Part shown: positions 43,627-53,213 of the stretch, one piece after another
Layout of the letters: each line of letters opens with the position of its first letter
Position numbering within the stretch: the stretch's first letter is position 1
Assembly (NCBI GenBank): GCA_946482575.1
Contig: CAMLRZ010000004.1
Coordinates: forward strand, 1 to 63,354
Reading direction: 5' to 3'
DNA from: an uncultured Candidatus Saccharibacteria bacterium
GTDB lineage: Bacteria > Patescibacteria > Saccharimonadia > Saccharimonadales > UBA4665
DNA length: 63,354 bases
Made by a program: the position numbers and the translations under genes
The notes under the pieces: model-generated
Told to the model about the DNA's origin: nothing
Seen by the model: the letters and a program-made list of their open reading frames with translations, nothing else
Databases searched by the model: none

Positions 43627-45867
43627 TTACTGCACAAGGAATTTTTCGCGGGCATTTGGAGCTTCGGGGGGCGTATCATTACCGCCTTCGGCAGGCTCAG
43701 CAGGAGCGGCAGCGCCTCCAAATACATCATCAAAAGAGCTAACGAGCACTTCACGGGGGCGTGAGCCATCGGCTGGGCCCACAATGCCCTGTTCTTCCAT
43801 AGTTTCAATTAAGCGGGCTGCACGGCCGTATCCAATGCGCAAACGGCGTTGTAGCAAGCTTGTGCTGGCCTTGCCACCTTCGATCACTACTCGCACTGCG
43901 TCTTTGAACATGTCGTCGTCAGCATCGCTAGCGTCCATGCTCATAACATTGCTACCTTTGCCCAGTTCCACTTTTTGACTGATAATAGCGTCGTCGTACT
44001 GTGGTGCGCGCTGGTCACGAATAAAGTTGGTAACTTTTTCGGTTTCTTCGTCGCTAATAAAGGCAGCCTGGACGCGCTTTGGCTTAGGCATGTCGCTGGT
44101 AGACAGCAGCATGTCACCACGGCCCAGGAGCTTTTCGGCACCCATTTGGTCAATAATTGTGCGTGAGTCAACCTGGCTGGCTACTGTAAAGGCGATGCGA
44201 GCTGGCACGTTGGCCTTGATCAGACCAGTAATGACGTCAACGGACGGGCGCTGCGTGGCAAGCACCAGGTGAATACCAGCGGCACGAGCTTTTTGCGCCA
44301 AGCGTACAATGAGCGCCTCAACATCACGCGCGGCCATCATCATCAGGTCGGCCAACTCGTCGATTACAATTACGATGTATGGCATGCCCTCTTCTTTTTT
44401 GAGGTTGTTGTATTCGCCAATGTTGCGTTTACCCACCTCTGCCATGGTGCGCAGGCGACGCTCCATCTCGTCTACTGCCCATTTGAGGGCGCTAATACAT
44501 TTTTCGGGTTCGTTAATTACAGGGGTCAATAAATGCGGAATGTCGTTGTACGGCGTTAGTTCCACCTGCTTGGGGTCAACCAGGATTAGCTTGAGGTCCG
44601 AAGGACTGTTGCGGTACAGCATGCTGGTTAAGATGTCGTTGATCATTACCGACTTACCAGAACCGGTCTGACCGGCTACCAATAGGTGAGGCATCTTGGC
44701 CAGATCAACTACCACGGCGTGTCCGCCAATGTCTTTACCGATGGCAAAAGTTAACGGTCCTTTGGAACTGGTCCAATCACGAGACTGCAAAATTGAGCTC
44801 AGGCCGACAATGGCTGGCTTAACGTTTGGCACCTCGATACCCACAGCGCGCTTGCCCGGAATTGGTGCTTCCATACGGATCGCATGGGCAGCCAAGTCGA
44901 GAGCCAAGTTGTTCTCGAGCGCCGTAATTTTGGTCAATTTGACACCGGTAGGCGGTTTTAGCGTGTACTGGGTTACACGAGGACCAACGTTGGCGCCCTC
45001 CATTTCGACATCAATATTGAAGTTAGAAAATGTGTCGTGAATGGTCTGCGCGTTGGCATTAACATCGCCGGGGTCGGCCTTGTCTTGCTTTTGGTCAAGC
45101 AGATCTACCCCTGGGAACTTCCAGTCAGGATCGCTCGCGGTGGTGAGTGCCTCCATGCTTTCAGCCGGTGCTGGCGCAGGTGCTGAAGCATTCTTGAACG
45201 ATGACAATCGTGGGCGTTCTTTGGGCTTCTCTATATGTTCCACCGGCACGCCTTCATTCAGCTGGAAGCCCTTGGCCTCGGCGCGAGCCTTTAATGTATG
45301 CAGGTCGGTATCGCCATCGCGAGCATCACGCTGCGTGAATAAATCTTTGAGTTTTAGCAGAACGCTTGGCGATATACCAAAGGCAAAGAACACGGCCATA
45401 ATAGTAAAAATCAAGAAAGTAATACTGGCTGGGAACTTATCGAGTAAGCTCAAAACGGCAGCACCCATCAAGCTGCCTGCCTGCCCTCCGTGGCCATGAG
45501 CCCACGTGCCATCGGCGGCCTGGCTGGCAAAGGCAGTGAACAAAAATCCGGCTGAAAAAATTAGCACGGCGAACATGCCCAATAATTTACCGATGGGGAT
45601 ACGATGATCTTCGCTGGTGAATTTGTAGACACCCCAATAAACCAACGCAAGCGGAAGCAAATATGCCGCCCAGCCCAGTGTCCAATAGCCGGCCTGGAAC
45701 AGACCCTTTGGTAGCGGGCCGCCGGTGCCAAAGCCACCCAGCAACATGAACAATGCAGTTATGCAAAGTAATACCGCGCCACTGTACGCCCAAAACGGAG
45801 AACGCTCCACTGGTGCTGCTGCAGCTTTTTTAGATCGAGACTTGGTAGGTTTTTTCTTTTGAGCCAT
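43627..45867 (-). CDS. ftsK: DNA translocase FtsK/SpoIIIE
   Basis: A 746-residue protein: about four membrane helices within residues 20-165, a linker, alpha and beta motor domains with Walker A AGQTGSGKSVMIND, Walker B IVIVIDELADLMMM and the family motif DPKQVELTPYNDIPHLL, then a gamma DNA-reading domain ASTSLLQRRLRIGYGRAARLIETM. It pumps chromosomes at the division septum and works with a Xer recombinase, one of which is encoded at 11.2 kb. Confidence 0.95.
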   Translation of the reverse strand: MAQKKKPTKSRSKKAAAAPVERSPFWAYSGAVLLCITALFMLLGGFGTGGPLPKGLFQAGYWTLGWAAYLLPLALVYWGVYKFTSEDHRIPIGKLLGMFAVLIFSAGFLFTAFASQAADGTWAHGHGGQAGSLMGAAVLSLLDKFPASITFLIFTIMAVFFAFGISPSVLLKLKDLFTQRDARDGDTDLHTLKARAEAKGFQLNEGVPVEHIEKPKERPRLSSFKNASAPAPAPAESMEALTTASDPDWKFPGVDLLDQKQDKADPGDVNANAQTIHDTFSNFNIDVEMEGANVGPRVTQYTLKPPTGVKLTKITALENNLALDLAAHAIRMEAPIPGKRAVGIEVPNVKPAIVGLSSILQSRDWTSSKGPLTFAIGKDIGGHAVVVDLAKMPHLLVAGQTGSGKSVMINDILTSMLYRNSPSDLKLILVDPKQVELTPYNDIPHLLTPVINEPEKCISALKWAVDEMERRLRTMAEVGKRNIGEYNNLKKEEGMPYIVIVIDELADLMMMAARDVEALIVRLAQKARAAGIHLVLATQRPSVDVITGLIKANVPARIAFTVASQVDSRTIIDQMGAEKLLGRGDMLLSTSDMPKPKRVQAAFISDEETEKVTNFIRDQRAPQYDDAIISQKVELGKGSNVMSMDASDADDDMFKDAVRVVIEGGKASTSLLQRRLRIGYGRAARLIETMEEQGIVGPADGSRPREVLVSSFDDVFGGAAAPAEPAEGGNDTPPEAPNAREKFLVQ

Positions 45868-45956
45868 ATGTGTTTTAGTGTATCACGCTTACGCTACAGA
45901 GGTGACACGTTTTTACAAATAAATTATAGCAATATTTACAACTTTTGTCAAAGTGC

Positions 45957-46661
45957 CTATGCTCTTCCTATACGACTTCTAAGAATAGCCAACTTATCTT
46001 GTGGCAGTGTGCCGAGCGGACCATAGTGATCATACAAAACACAGATGCCGCATACACAGCTAGCACTAAAGAGTTGGTCGTGTAGACGCCTCAACTCCTG
46101 ATGTGGCGGCGTAACGGCAACGGCATGTTTTTTGGGTTCACCGATATCAAATATATCCTGGCGAACAGCCGGGCGGGCTCCAAAAAAATGATAGTCGGTA
46201 CGCTGCAGGTAGCGACGTTCGGCATCGTCAAGATCTGTTCGATGAGTCAGAGGCAGCACATTATGCACCGCAATGCTTACTATGGCCTCTGGGATAACCG
46301 GGCTTACTTTACCGTGTTGCGCGATATGTGGAGGCAGGTCGTGCTGAGCTCTACCCACAAACGTAATCATCGCTTCATATCCGGGATAGGCGCTATACGT
46401 TTTCTGGTACGCCCAAGGTGGGTCGTCGGGAGCAGTTGGAAATGTCTTATCCGGATGATAGGTAACCTCAACTGGAGTGGGAGGATCGGCCTCATTTCCG
46501 GTAGGCAGTGGGTCACCAAAATCCAGATACGGCTGCACCCGCACTGCATTTTTTTGGTTAAGGTAGACCTGCATGCCATGCCATACGAACATATTTGCCA
46601 ACATAGTGTCAGGTGGCAATTCGAGCGGCAGTTGCTCGAGCGGAACGGTCTCGCTAGACAT
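45957..46661 (-). CDS. Hypothetical protein, 234 aa
   Basis: Pro-rich soluble protein without a membrane segment. The only notable feature is a Cys cluster SASCVCGICVLYDHYG near residue 200, which could bind metal. It lies 2 bases from the RNase J gene and is probably co-transcribed with it. No family recognised. Confidence 0.55.
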   Translation of the reverse strand: MSSETVPLEQLPLELPPDTMLANMFVWHGMQVYLNQKNAVRVQPYLDFGDPLPTGNEADPPTPVEVTYHPDKTFPTAPDDPPWAYQKTYSAYPGYEAMITFVGRAQHDLPPHIAQHGKVSPVIPEAIVSIAVHNVLPLTHRTDLDDAERRYLQRTDYHFFGARPAVRQDIFDIGEPKKHAVAVTPPHQELRRLHDQLFSASCVCGICVLYDHYGPLGTLPQDKLAILRSRIGRA

Positions 46662-46663
46662 AT

Positions 46664-48760
46664 CTAGTCTACGCGGGCATCTTGGGTCAGCAAGCGTTCA
46701 CGCATCTGTTGGAAGCGCTTTTCTTGCTCACGAGCAAGCTCTTCGGCGTTTTTGGTCTTGTTTTGATGTACGGTCTTGGCTTCTACTTTGCCACCAATAA
46801 CGTTCACCACAGGGATCACAATTGGACTACGCTGCGTCTTGTCAAACAAGTAGTGCGTAACGTGATCTTTCAATTCAGCCTTAAAGCGGTCCAGATCGAT
46901 GCGCTTAAAGCGCTGCTGCACGGCGCGGCGCAGTTCGTGACGCAAGCCGTTCATTAGTTCTTCGTTGTCGCGCATGTAAATGAAGCCGCGGCTAATGATG
47001 TCGGGGCTGGTTAGCAAGCTGCCGGAGCGCTTATCAACAGTTAGAACCACAGCCACCAAGCCTTCTTCGCTCAGCAACACGCGGTCTTTCACCACTACGT
47101 TGCTCACGATGGCGCCGGTTTGGTCAACCAGAATGGTACCGTGTGGCACATTGCCTTCGATTTCGATTTTATCAGGGGTCATGGCAATGATGTCACCGTT
47201 TTCGGCGTTAATGGTGTCTTTGCGAGGAATACCCATCTCGACAGCCAATTCGATGTGGCTCTGCTTGGAACGGTATGCGCCGTAAATTGGCACGAAGAAT
47301 TTTGGACGCGTGTAGTTGATCATGTCAGCGTATTCGTCGCGAGAAGCGTGGCCGGATACGTGCAGTGGACCAACACCCTGCAGCTCGTGGTTAACGTGGG
47401 TAAATACGTGCACACCTTTGCGCATCAGCTCATCGATCATGGTACCGATCAGCGCATCGTTACCAGTTTCTGGAATTGGCGTGCTAGATAGTACAACAGT
47501 GTCCTGTTCCTTCATTTTGACGTGACGGTGTTCGCCGCTAGCCATACGCTGCAAAGCTGAACTTGGTTCGCCCTGACCACCGGTACAAACCACTACGACA
47601 TCGCTGTCTTTAAGGGTTGGAACGCTGGCGATTGGCACAAAAGTACCCTTTGGCACTTTCACAAAGCCGTGGCGAACAGCCATTTCAAGGGTGCTCATCA
47701 TGCTACGGCCGTCCAATGCGATCTTTTTGTTGTGATGCACGGCAGCGTTAATGATCATCTGGATACGGTTAATGTTGGTGGAGAAAATTGCCACAAAGAT
47801 ACGGCCCGGCGCACGGTCCATGATGTCCACAAAGCTTTGTTCGATGGTGCTTTCAGACGGTGTGCGGCCCAAGCGTTCAGGAGTAGTACATTCGCTAAGC
47901 AGCGCCAGAACACCTTCATCACCCAACTCTTTAAGGCGATCGATGTCGCTACGTTCGTGGTCGAGCGGGTTGGGGTCCAGGCGGAAGTCACCGGTGTTAA
48001 TCAGGCGACCAACCGGGGTGTCCAGCACGATACAGGTTGAACCGGGGATAGAGTGCGTAATACGGACCAGCTCGGTGTAGAATTCACCGATCTTCAGGCG
48101 CTCGTGGGTGTTTTCGTTCATTACTACGGTTTTTAGCTCAAAGCCTTCAGGCATTGGCAAACCGAAGTTTTCAAAAATTTCTTCAACACGGCCAATGGTA
48201 AATTTAGAACCATAAATTGGCGCTGGGAACTGAGGTACGATGTGCGGCAAACCACCAATGTGGTCCAAGTGACCGTGGGTAATGATGTATGCACGTAGTT
48301 TGTGCTTAATACTTTCCAGATAGCTCATGTCGGCAATACCGTAGTTGATGCCGGGCAAATCAACACCCAGGTCGTTGCCACAGTCCATGATCACGGCGTC
48401 GTTCATGTATTCCACCAGAATGGTGTTTTTGGAACCACCACCGTCCATACCGCCCAGGCCGATCACCTTCAGGCGTGGACTGTCGTCGATAAAGTTAGCG
48501 CGGCGCTCACGAGGAGCTGGCACATTGCTGGCAGACAAATATTGGTTAGCAACGCGTTGGGCGTCAGCTTGGCTGCGCTTTTGGGCACGCACAGCTGCTC
48601 CGCGAGATACGGTAGACTGCGCAATGCTTAGGCCGTTACTCCCCTTGCCGTTACCGGCAGGAGCTTTGCCACCGCGCTTTTGAGCGTCAGCTTGCGGGGC
48701 ACGCTTTGGCTTGGTAGAGGCCCGTTGTTTTGGCTTGGGGCCATTTGGTTTTTCATTCAT
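46664..48760 (-). CDS. rnj: Ribonuclease J
   Basis: A 698-residue metallo-beta-lactamase/beta-CASP nuclease. ITHGHLDHIGGLPH is the H-x-H-x-D-H zinc site; GDFRLDPNPLD and the beta-CASP motifs HVSGHASRDEY follow, then a C-terminal alpha/beta domain. The first 90 residues are a Lys/Ala/Gln-rich disordered extension not found in the core family. It is the main 5'-3' exonuclease and endonuclease for mRNA decay and rRNA maturation in organisms without RNase E, so RNA 5' structure matters here, as with the 5' hairpins in the array at the window's right end. Confidence 0.93.
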   Translation of the reverse strand: MNEKPNGPKPKQRASTKPKRAPQADAQKRGGKAPAGNGKGSNGLSIAQSTVSRGAAVRAQKRSQADAQRVANQYLSASNVPAPRERRANFIDDSPRLKVIGLGGMDGGGSKNTILVEYMNDAVIMDCGNDLGVDLPGINYGIADMSYLESIKHKLRAYIITHGHLDHIGGLPHIVPQFPAPIYGSKFTIGRVEEIFENFGLPMPEGFELKTVVMNENTHERLKIGEFYTELVRITHSIPGSTCIVLDTPVGRLINTGDFRLDPNPLDHERSDIDRLKELGDEGVLALLSECTTPERLGRTPSESTIEQSFVDIMDRAPGRIFVAIFSTNINRIQMIINAAVHHNKKIALDGRSMMSTLEMAVRHGFVKVPKGTFVPIASVPTLKDSDVVVVCTGGQGEPSSALQRMASGEHRHVKMKEQDTVVLSSTPIPETGNDALIGTMIDELMRKGVHVFTHVNHELQGVGPLHVSGHASRDEYADMINYTRPKFFVPIYGAYRSKQSHIELAVEMGIPRKDTINAENGDIIAMTPDKIEIEGNVPHGTILVDQTGAIVSNVVVKDRVLLSEEGLVAVVLTVDKRSGSLLTSPDIISRGFIYMRDNEELMNGLRHELRRAVQQRFKRIDLDRFKAELKDHVTHYLFDKTQRSPIVIPVVNVIGGKVEAKTVHQNKTKNAEELAREQEKRFQQMRERLLTQDARVD

Positions 48761-48786
48761 TATTTCTTATTCCTTTCTATGGAATT

Positions 48787-49419
48787 TCAACTTGTGATTG
48801 TATTCGTTGTCTCAATCATGTCTATGATCGTTGGGATCTTGGCAAAGTCGTCAATCAGCGTTTGGCGCATACCTCCGTTGTACAGCGCTGCAGCCGGGTG
48901 AAATAGCGGCAAAATGACCAACTTCGTAACGGTGTCGCCCATAAACTGCACTTTAATGCGTTTAGGCTGTCCGTGAATCTGGCTGATTTGCAGATCCGGC
49001 AAGAAACAATTCATACTGTGGCGCCCTAAGGTAATAACCAATAGTGGCTGAATTGCATCTAGCTGGGCCTGTAAATATGGCAAGAATGCAGCTTTTTCGT
49101 CTGGTAACGGGTCGCGATTATTGGGTGGACGATACTTGACGATGTTTGTAATGTAAATGTCTTCGCGCTTAAGGCCGATGGTGCCGAGCATTTCGTTTAG
49201 GAACTTGCCGGCAGCACCCACAAACGGAATCCCCTGAATATCTTCATTTTTACCAGGCGCCTCGCCGATGAACACAATTTTTGCATCGGCTGGACCGTCG
49301 CCAAAGACAAGTTGCGTTGCTGACGCTGCCAGATCTGGACAAACGTTGTCCGCCAAAATCTTGGCTTTGATTTCATCGAGCTTTTGCTGCTTGTCTTGGG
49401 CGGTGGTCTTCTGGGCCAT
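48787..49419 (-). CDS. Family-4-like uracil-DNA glycosylase lacking Fe-S cysteines
   Basis: A 210-residue UDG-fold protein: GEAPGKNEDIQGIPFVG is the catalytic water/Pro loop and LFHPAAALYN the C-terminal His motif, both as in family 4. In classical family 4 enzymes four Cys hold a 4Fe-4S cluster. Here the expected first Cys is missing (only VCPDL remains), NVVKCRPP is NIVKYRPP, and the Cys before PYL is Phe. Base excision of uracil is likely, but without a cluster. Confidence 0.82.
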   Translation of the reverse strand: MAQKTTAQDKQQKLDEIKAKILADNVCPDLAASATQLVFGDGPADAKIVFIGEAPGKNEDIQGIPFVGAAGKFLNEMLGTIGLKREDIYITNIVKYRPPNNRDPLPDEKAAFLPYLQAQLDAIQPLLVITLGRHSMNCFLPDLQISQIHGQPKRIKVQFMGDTVTKLVILPLFHPAAALYNGGMRQTLIDDFAKIPTIIDMIETTNTITS

Positions 49420-49432
49420 AAGATTCTCCGAG

Positions 49433-49456
49433 GGGTGAACGACTAACCGTTCACCC
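49433..49456. other. Hairpin between the UDG gene and pnp
   Basis: GGGTGAACG and CGTTCACCC form a 9-base-pair stem. There is no strong T-run, so it could be a weak terminator or an mRNA 3' stabiliser for pnp. Confidence 0.5.
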
Positions 49457-49494
49457 GATTGTACCCCTGCAACCTTGGTGGTTGCTTTATGGTT

Positions 49495-51675
49495 TTACTT
49501 TTCATCGGCTTTCTTGCCATTGAGCTCACGTTCAGCGGCTTTCATACTGAGCTGCAATCGACCGCGATCGTCAATAGCGACCAGTTTTACATTCACACGA
49601 TCGCCTTCTTTTACGACGTCACTTGGTTTTTCGACGCGCTCTTCTTTCATTTCGGAAACGTGGACCAAGCCGTCTTTGCCTGGCAGAACCTGCACAAATG
49701 CACCAAAGTCCATCACGCTTACCACGGGCACGTCTTTGTAGATCGCGCCAACTTCTGGTTCGGCAGTAATGTTCTTGATCCATTGCTTGGCAGCAGCGAT
49801 ACTAGCGCCGTCTGGGCTGGCAATCATGATAGTACCGTCGTCTTGAATGTCGATTTCGGCACCAGTTTCTTTGGTGATCTTCTGGATGGTTTCACCGCCC
49901 TTGCCGATCACTTCACGAATCTTGTCCGGGTTGATGGTGATAGTTTCTACACGAGGTGCGTATGGGCTCAGTTCTTTGCGTGGCTCAGCGATTACGCTCA
50001 GCATGTGTTCCAGGATGTGCGCGCGACCTTCTTTGGCTTGCGCCAGAGCTTCGCGAAGCACGCTCACCGGCAAACCGTGTACCTTCATGTCCATCTGCAA
50101 AGCAGTAATACCCTGGGAGGTACCGGTTACCTTAAAGTCCATGTCACCGGCAAAGTCTTCGGCGTCAGCGATGTCGCTGAGCACGATGTGCTTGGTGCCG
50201 TCGGTCATCAGACCCATGGCGATGCCGCTGACAGGACGTTTTAGTGGCACACCGGCGTCCATCAAAGCCATACAGCTTGAACAGGTTGCGGCCATGCTGG
50301 TAGAACCGTTCTGGCTCATAATTTCGGTAACTGATCGAATGGTGTATGGGAAGTCAGCTTCGCTTGGTAGCATTGGCAAAATTGCGCGCTCAGCTAGGTA
50401 GCCGTGGCCAATTTCGCGGCGGCCTGGCGAACCAAGACGCTTTACCTCACCAACGGTGTAGCCAGGGGCGTTGTAGTGGTGCATGTAGCGGCGTTCGCCT
50501 TCTTTTTCCATGGTGTCTACGATCTGCGCGTAGCTCAGTGGTGCCAAGGTTACCACGTTCATGCCCTGCGTTAAGCCGCGGGTAAACAAGCTGGAACCGT
50601 GAGCACGTGGCAAGAAACCAGTTTCAGAGCTGAGCGGGCGGATTTCGGTAAATTTGCGGCCATCTGGGCGCAAGCCATCTTCCATAATGCCCTTGCGAAC
50701 ATCTTTGTTGGCAGCTACTGCAAAGGCGTCTTCGTATTCACGCTTTACATCGGCAAAGGCTTCTTCGCCAACTTTTTCGGCAAAGTGAGCCAACATTGAC
50801 TCGCGCAGCTCATGCATCAACTGGTGACGTTCGGCCAATGGGGCACGAATTTTCTCGCCCATTTTGCCTTCCAAAAAGTCGTCAACTTCTTTTTGAATGT
50901 CGCCTGCTGGCAAAGTTAATTCAAACTCTCGAGGTGTTACGCCAACTTTTTCCAGCAACTGCTTTTGCAGGGCGATTGCTGGCTGAATAGCTGCTTGTGC
51001 GTATTCCAGTGCGTCGGCAATTTCGTCTTCGGTAGCTTCGTTGGCGCCGGCTTCAACCATCATGATGGCGTTTTCGGTACCAGCTACAACTAAGTCGAGC
51101 TTGCCCTTGTCGTTTTCTTCTGGGGTAGCAAAAGCTTTGTACTTGCCATCTACCATTGCCACGCGTACACCGGCCACAGGACCTTCAAACGGTGCGCCGC
51201 TCAGCATAAATGCTGTGCTCATGGCGATCATGGCGATCATGTCTGGGCGAAAGTCTGGATCCATGCTGAGCACGGTTGCGACGCCCTGCACTTCGTGACG
51301 GTAGCCTTTTGGCCACAACGGACGAATAGGACGGTCAATAAGGCGACCGATTAGAATGGCGTCGTCAGAAGGTCGCCCTTCGCGCTTAATAAAGCGTGAG
51401 CCGCTGATTTTGCCGGCTGCATACATTTTTTCTTCGTAATCAATACTCAATGGGAAGTAATCCATTGATACTGGCTTGTCGCCAACCATTGCGGTACCAA
51501 GCACTACGGTGTCGCCATAGCGAACAATGACACTTGCCGACGTGCGGAAACCAACACGGTTAACTTCAAGGCTCAGTTTTCGGCCACAAAATTCAGTCTC
51601 GACTGAAGTAATTTGTTTGCCGAACGGGTTGATGATTTGACCCATAAAGTTGTTAAACCTTTCTTTTGCTGTCAA
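49495..51675 (-). CDS. pnp: Polynucleotide phosphorylase
   Basis: A 726-residue trimeric 3'-5' exoribonuclease: two RNase PH domains (KREGRPSDDAILIGRLIDRPI in the first, NGSTSMAATCSSCMAL in the second), a helical linker, a KH domain with REVIGKGGETIQKI and an S1 domain with GLVHVSEMKEERV. Full family length. It follows rpsO in the classic rpsO-pnp order with a strong hairpin between them. Confidence 0.96.
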   Translation of the reverse strand: MTAKERFNNFMGQIINPFGKQITSVETEFCGRKLSLEVNRVGFRTSASVIVRYGDTVVLGTAMVGDKPVSMDYFPLSIDYEEKMYAAGKISGSRFIKREGRPSDDAILIGRLIDRPIRPLWPKGYRHEVQGVATVLSMDPDFRPDMIAMIAMSTAFMLSGAPFEGPVAGVRVAMVDGKYKAFATPEENDKGKLDLVVAGTENAIMMVEAGANEATEDEIADALEYAQAAIQPAIALQKQLLEKVGVTPREFELTLPAGDIQKEVDDFLEGKMGEKIRAPLAERHQLMHELRESMLAHFAEKVGEEAFADVKREYEDAFAVAANKDVRKGIMEDGLRPDGRKFTEIRPLSSETGFLPRAHGSSLFTRGLTQGMNVVTLAPLSYAQIVDTMEKEGERRYMHHYNAPGYTVGEVKRLGSPGRREIGHGYLAERAILPMLPSEADFPYTIRSVTEIMSQNGSTSMAATCSSCMALMDAGVPLKRPVSGIAMGLMTDGTKHIVLSDIADAEDFAGDMDFKVTGTSQGITALQMDMKVHGLPVSVLREALAQAKEGRAHILEHMLSVIAEPRKELSPYAPRVETITINPDKIREVIGKGGETIQKITKETGAEIDIQDDGTIMIASPDGASIAAAKQWIKNITAEPEVGAIYKDVPVVSVMDFGAFVQVLPGKDGLVHVSEMKEERVEKPSDVVKEGDRVNVKLVAIDDRGRLQLSMKAAERELNGKKADEK

Positions 51676-51860
51676 CGGGATGGACAGGGTGCAAATATAC
51701 GGCTCCTCTTGTGCGTTTGTATCTTTGAGCTATATATCTGGTCTCTGTCCACCAGGGTATCAGCGTGTAAGTTGGGGCGCAGCAATACTACGCATATCCT
51801 ACACATATCGTTTGTGCTGTCTTTATACCCGCCTTAGTTGACGCTTTTTCAAACGTTAAT

Positions 51861-51909
51861 GTGCACAAGCTGTCGATCTCGAGAATTCGAGATCGCGTAG
51901 TCTATGCAC
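51861..51909 (-). promoter_or_regulatory. Intercistronic hairpin between rpsO and pnp
   Basis: CGATCTCGA-ATTC-TCGAGATCG forms a 9-base-pair stem (51874-51895), enclosed by outer GTGCA/TGCAC pairing. In E. coli an RNase III-cut hairpin at the same place controls pnp; a similar role here is inference. It could also act as a partial terminator, but lacks a T-run. Confidence 0.6.
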
Positions 51910-51910
51910 C

Positions 51911-52177
51911 TTAGCGGCGGATGCCGAGGTCTTTGATGAGCTTGAGGTAAGCCTGGCCGTCTTTGCTGGCAATGTATTGCAGGTGGCGCTTGCGCTGACC
52001 TACTAGCACCAACAGACCACGACGTGCAGCAAAATCTTTTTTATTCTGCTTGAGGTGCTCGGTTAGCTCTTTAATACGCTCGGTTTCCACGGCTACCTGT
52101 ACGGCAGCACTACCGGTGTCGGTTTTATGCTTTTGCTGGCCTTTGATGGCAGCTTCTTTTTTCTCACGTGTAATCAT
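51911..52177 (-). CDS. rpsO: Small ribosomal subunit protein uS15
   Basis: An 88-residue all-helical protein with TGSAAVQVAVETERIKELTEHL and RRGLLVLVGQRKRHLQYI, the uS15 rRNA-binding core. Upstream of pnp as in most bacteria. Confidence 0.96.
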   Translation of the reverse strand: MITREKKEAAIKGQQKHKTDTGSAAVQVAVETERIKELTEHLKQNKKDFAARRGLLVLVGQRKRHLQYIASKDGQAYLKLIKDLGIRR

Positions 52178-52229
52178 ACTACGAGTATTTTATCAGATCA
52201 TCTTCTCTGATGCAAGGTGTATCTTCACG

Positions 52230-52469
52230 CTACGCTTCTAGACGAGCAGCCTCCGAAGCAAGCAAACCTCCAGCAAAGGCAGCGCATGCCTCACGGGAAA
52301 CGGTAACAAGCAATTCGTTACCCACTTTACTGTCGCGAAAGACTACTTCTTGGGGTCGCAATGCTGCTTCGACGCAGTTTCCGCCGTTGCCCCCGCTCCA
52401 TGTTACAAATTCTTCCTCAGCTGGTGGCCATACTTCGCTAGCCACCCCTGTATTGTCTATAGATTCCAT
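52230..52469 (-). CDS. DUF397 domain protein
   Basis: A 79-residue protein with FVTWSGGNGGNCVEAAL, VVFRDSKVGNELLVTV and AFAGGLLA in order: the DUF397 layout (W-x-x-SS-x-SGG-x-GNCVE, then VRDSK, then W-x-x-F). DUF397 proteins are a hallmark of Actinobacteria such as Streptomyces, where they are paired with XRE regulators in development. Here no such partner is adjacent. Because Saccharibacteria live on actinobacterial hosts, transfer from a host is plausible. I start at the ATG spaced from AAAAAGGG. Confidence 0.72.
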   Translation of the reverse strand: MESIDNTGVASEVWPPAEEEFVTWSGGNGGNCVEAALRPQEVVFRDSKVGNELLVTVSREACAAFAGGLLASEAARLEA

Positions 52470-52504
52470 GCACACCCTTTTTAACCTGCTTATGGTAACA
52501 CACT

Positions 52505-53197
52505 TTATGGTTGTAGTGCAGCAGCAATTTTTTGGTCGGTTAAGTCGTCCATGCTAAGGGCGTCTTTGAGGTCAAACTTGCCTACGCTGGTACGGCGCAG
52601 ATCGCTCATGTACGCTCCTGTTCCCAATGTTTTACCCAGGTCTTCCACAAGTGATCGAATGTAGGTACCGCTAGAGACTTCCGCGGTAAATTGCACAAAC
52701 GGATAGTCGTAACGCTGTAGCGCAATGTGTTCAATATGCACAGGACGTGCCGTAAGCTCTGGCGCTTTGCCGTCCCGCGCAAGCTTGTAGGCGCGTTGGC
52801 CGTTGATTTTGATAGCCGAAAACGCCGGTGGTACTTGCATTTGGTCGCCCACAAACTGCTGCAAGGCTGTTTTAACCTCCTCCAGAGCTGGCTGTGCGCT
52901 AGAAACAGGAGTGATTTCGCCTTCTACGTCGCCTGTCGTGCTGGTTTGGCCCAGTTTCATGGTGACATCATAGGTTTTATCTAGTTTGGTGAGGCCTGGC
53001 GCTTGCTTGGTGTAGGTACCCAAAAGCAGCACTAATAATCCTGTAGCCATGGGGTCAAGCGTACCGGTGTGGCCCACTGGGAAGCGCTTTTTGTTGCTGG
53101 TGCTCAACGGGGACTGCTGGCTCAAGCGGCGCACTTTGTTAACCACGTCAAACGAGGTCCAGCCCTTGGGCTTATCAATCAGTAAAATACCGTTCAT
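52505..53197 (-). CDS. truB: tRNA pseudouridine(55) synthase
   Basis: A 230-residue enzyme: MNGILLIDKPKGWTSFDVV is the conserved start, GHTGTLDPMATGLL holds the catalytic Asp, and SSGTYIRSLVEDLG is motif III. It lacks most of the C-terminal PUA domain present in longer TruB proteins. It makes the universal T-loop pseudouridine. Sixteen bases after the upstream DHH-like gene, so probably one operon. Confidence 0.94.
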   Translation of the reverse strand: MNGILLIDKPKGWTSFDVVNKVRRLSQQSPLSTSNKKRFPVGHTGTLDPMATGLLVLLLGTYTKQAPGLTKLDKTYDVTMKLGQTSTTGDVEGEITPVSSAQPALEEVKTALQQFVGDQMQVPPAFSAIKINGQRAYKLARDGKAPELTARPVHIEHIALQRYDYPFVQFTAEVSSGTYIRSLVEDLGKTLGTGAYMSDLRRTSVGKFDLKDALSMDDLTDQKIAAALQP

Positions 53198-53213
53198 GAG
53201 TGCCTATTATACC

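Noticed and set aside
49433..49456. Classical terminator of pnp
   Set aside because: The stem is good but no T-run follows in the leftward direction, so it is listed only as a hairpin.
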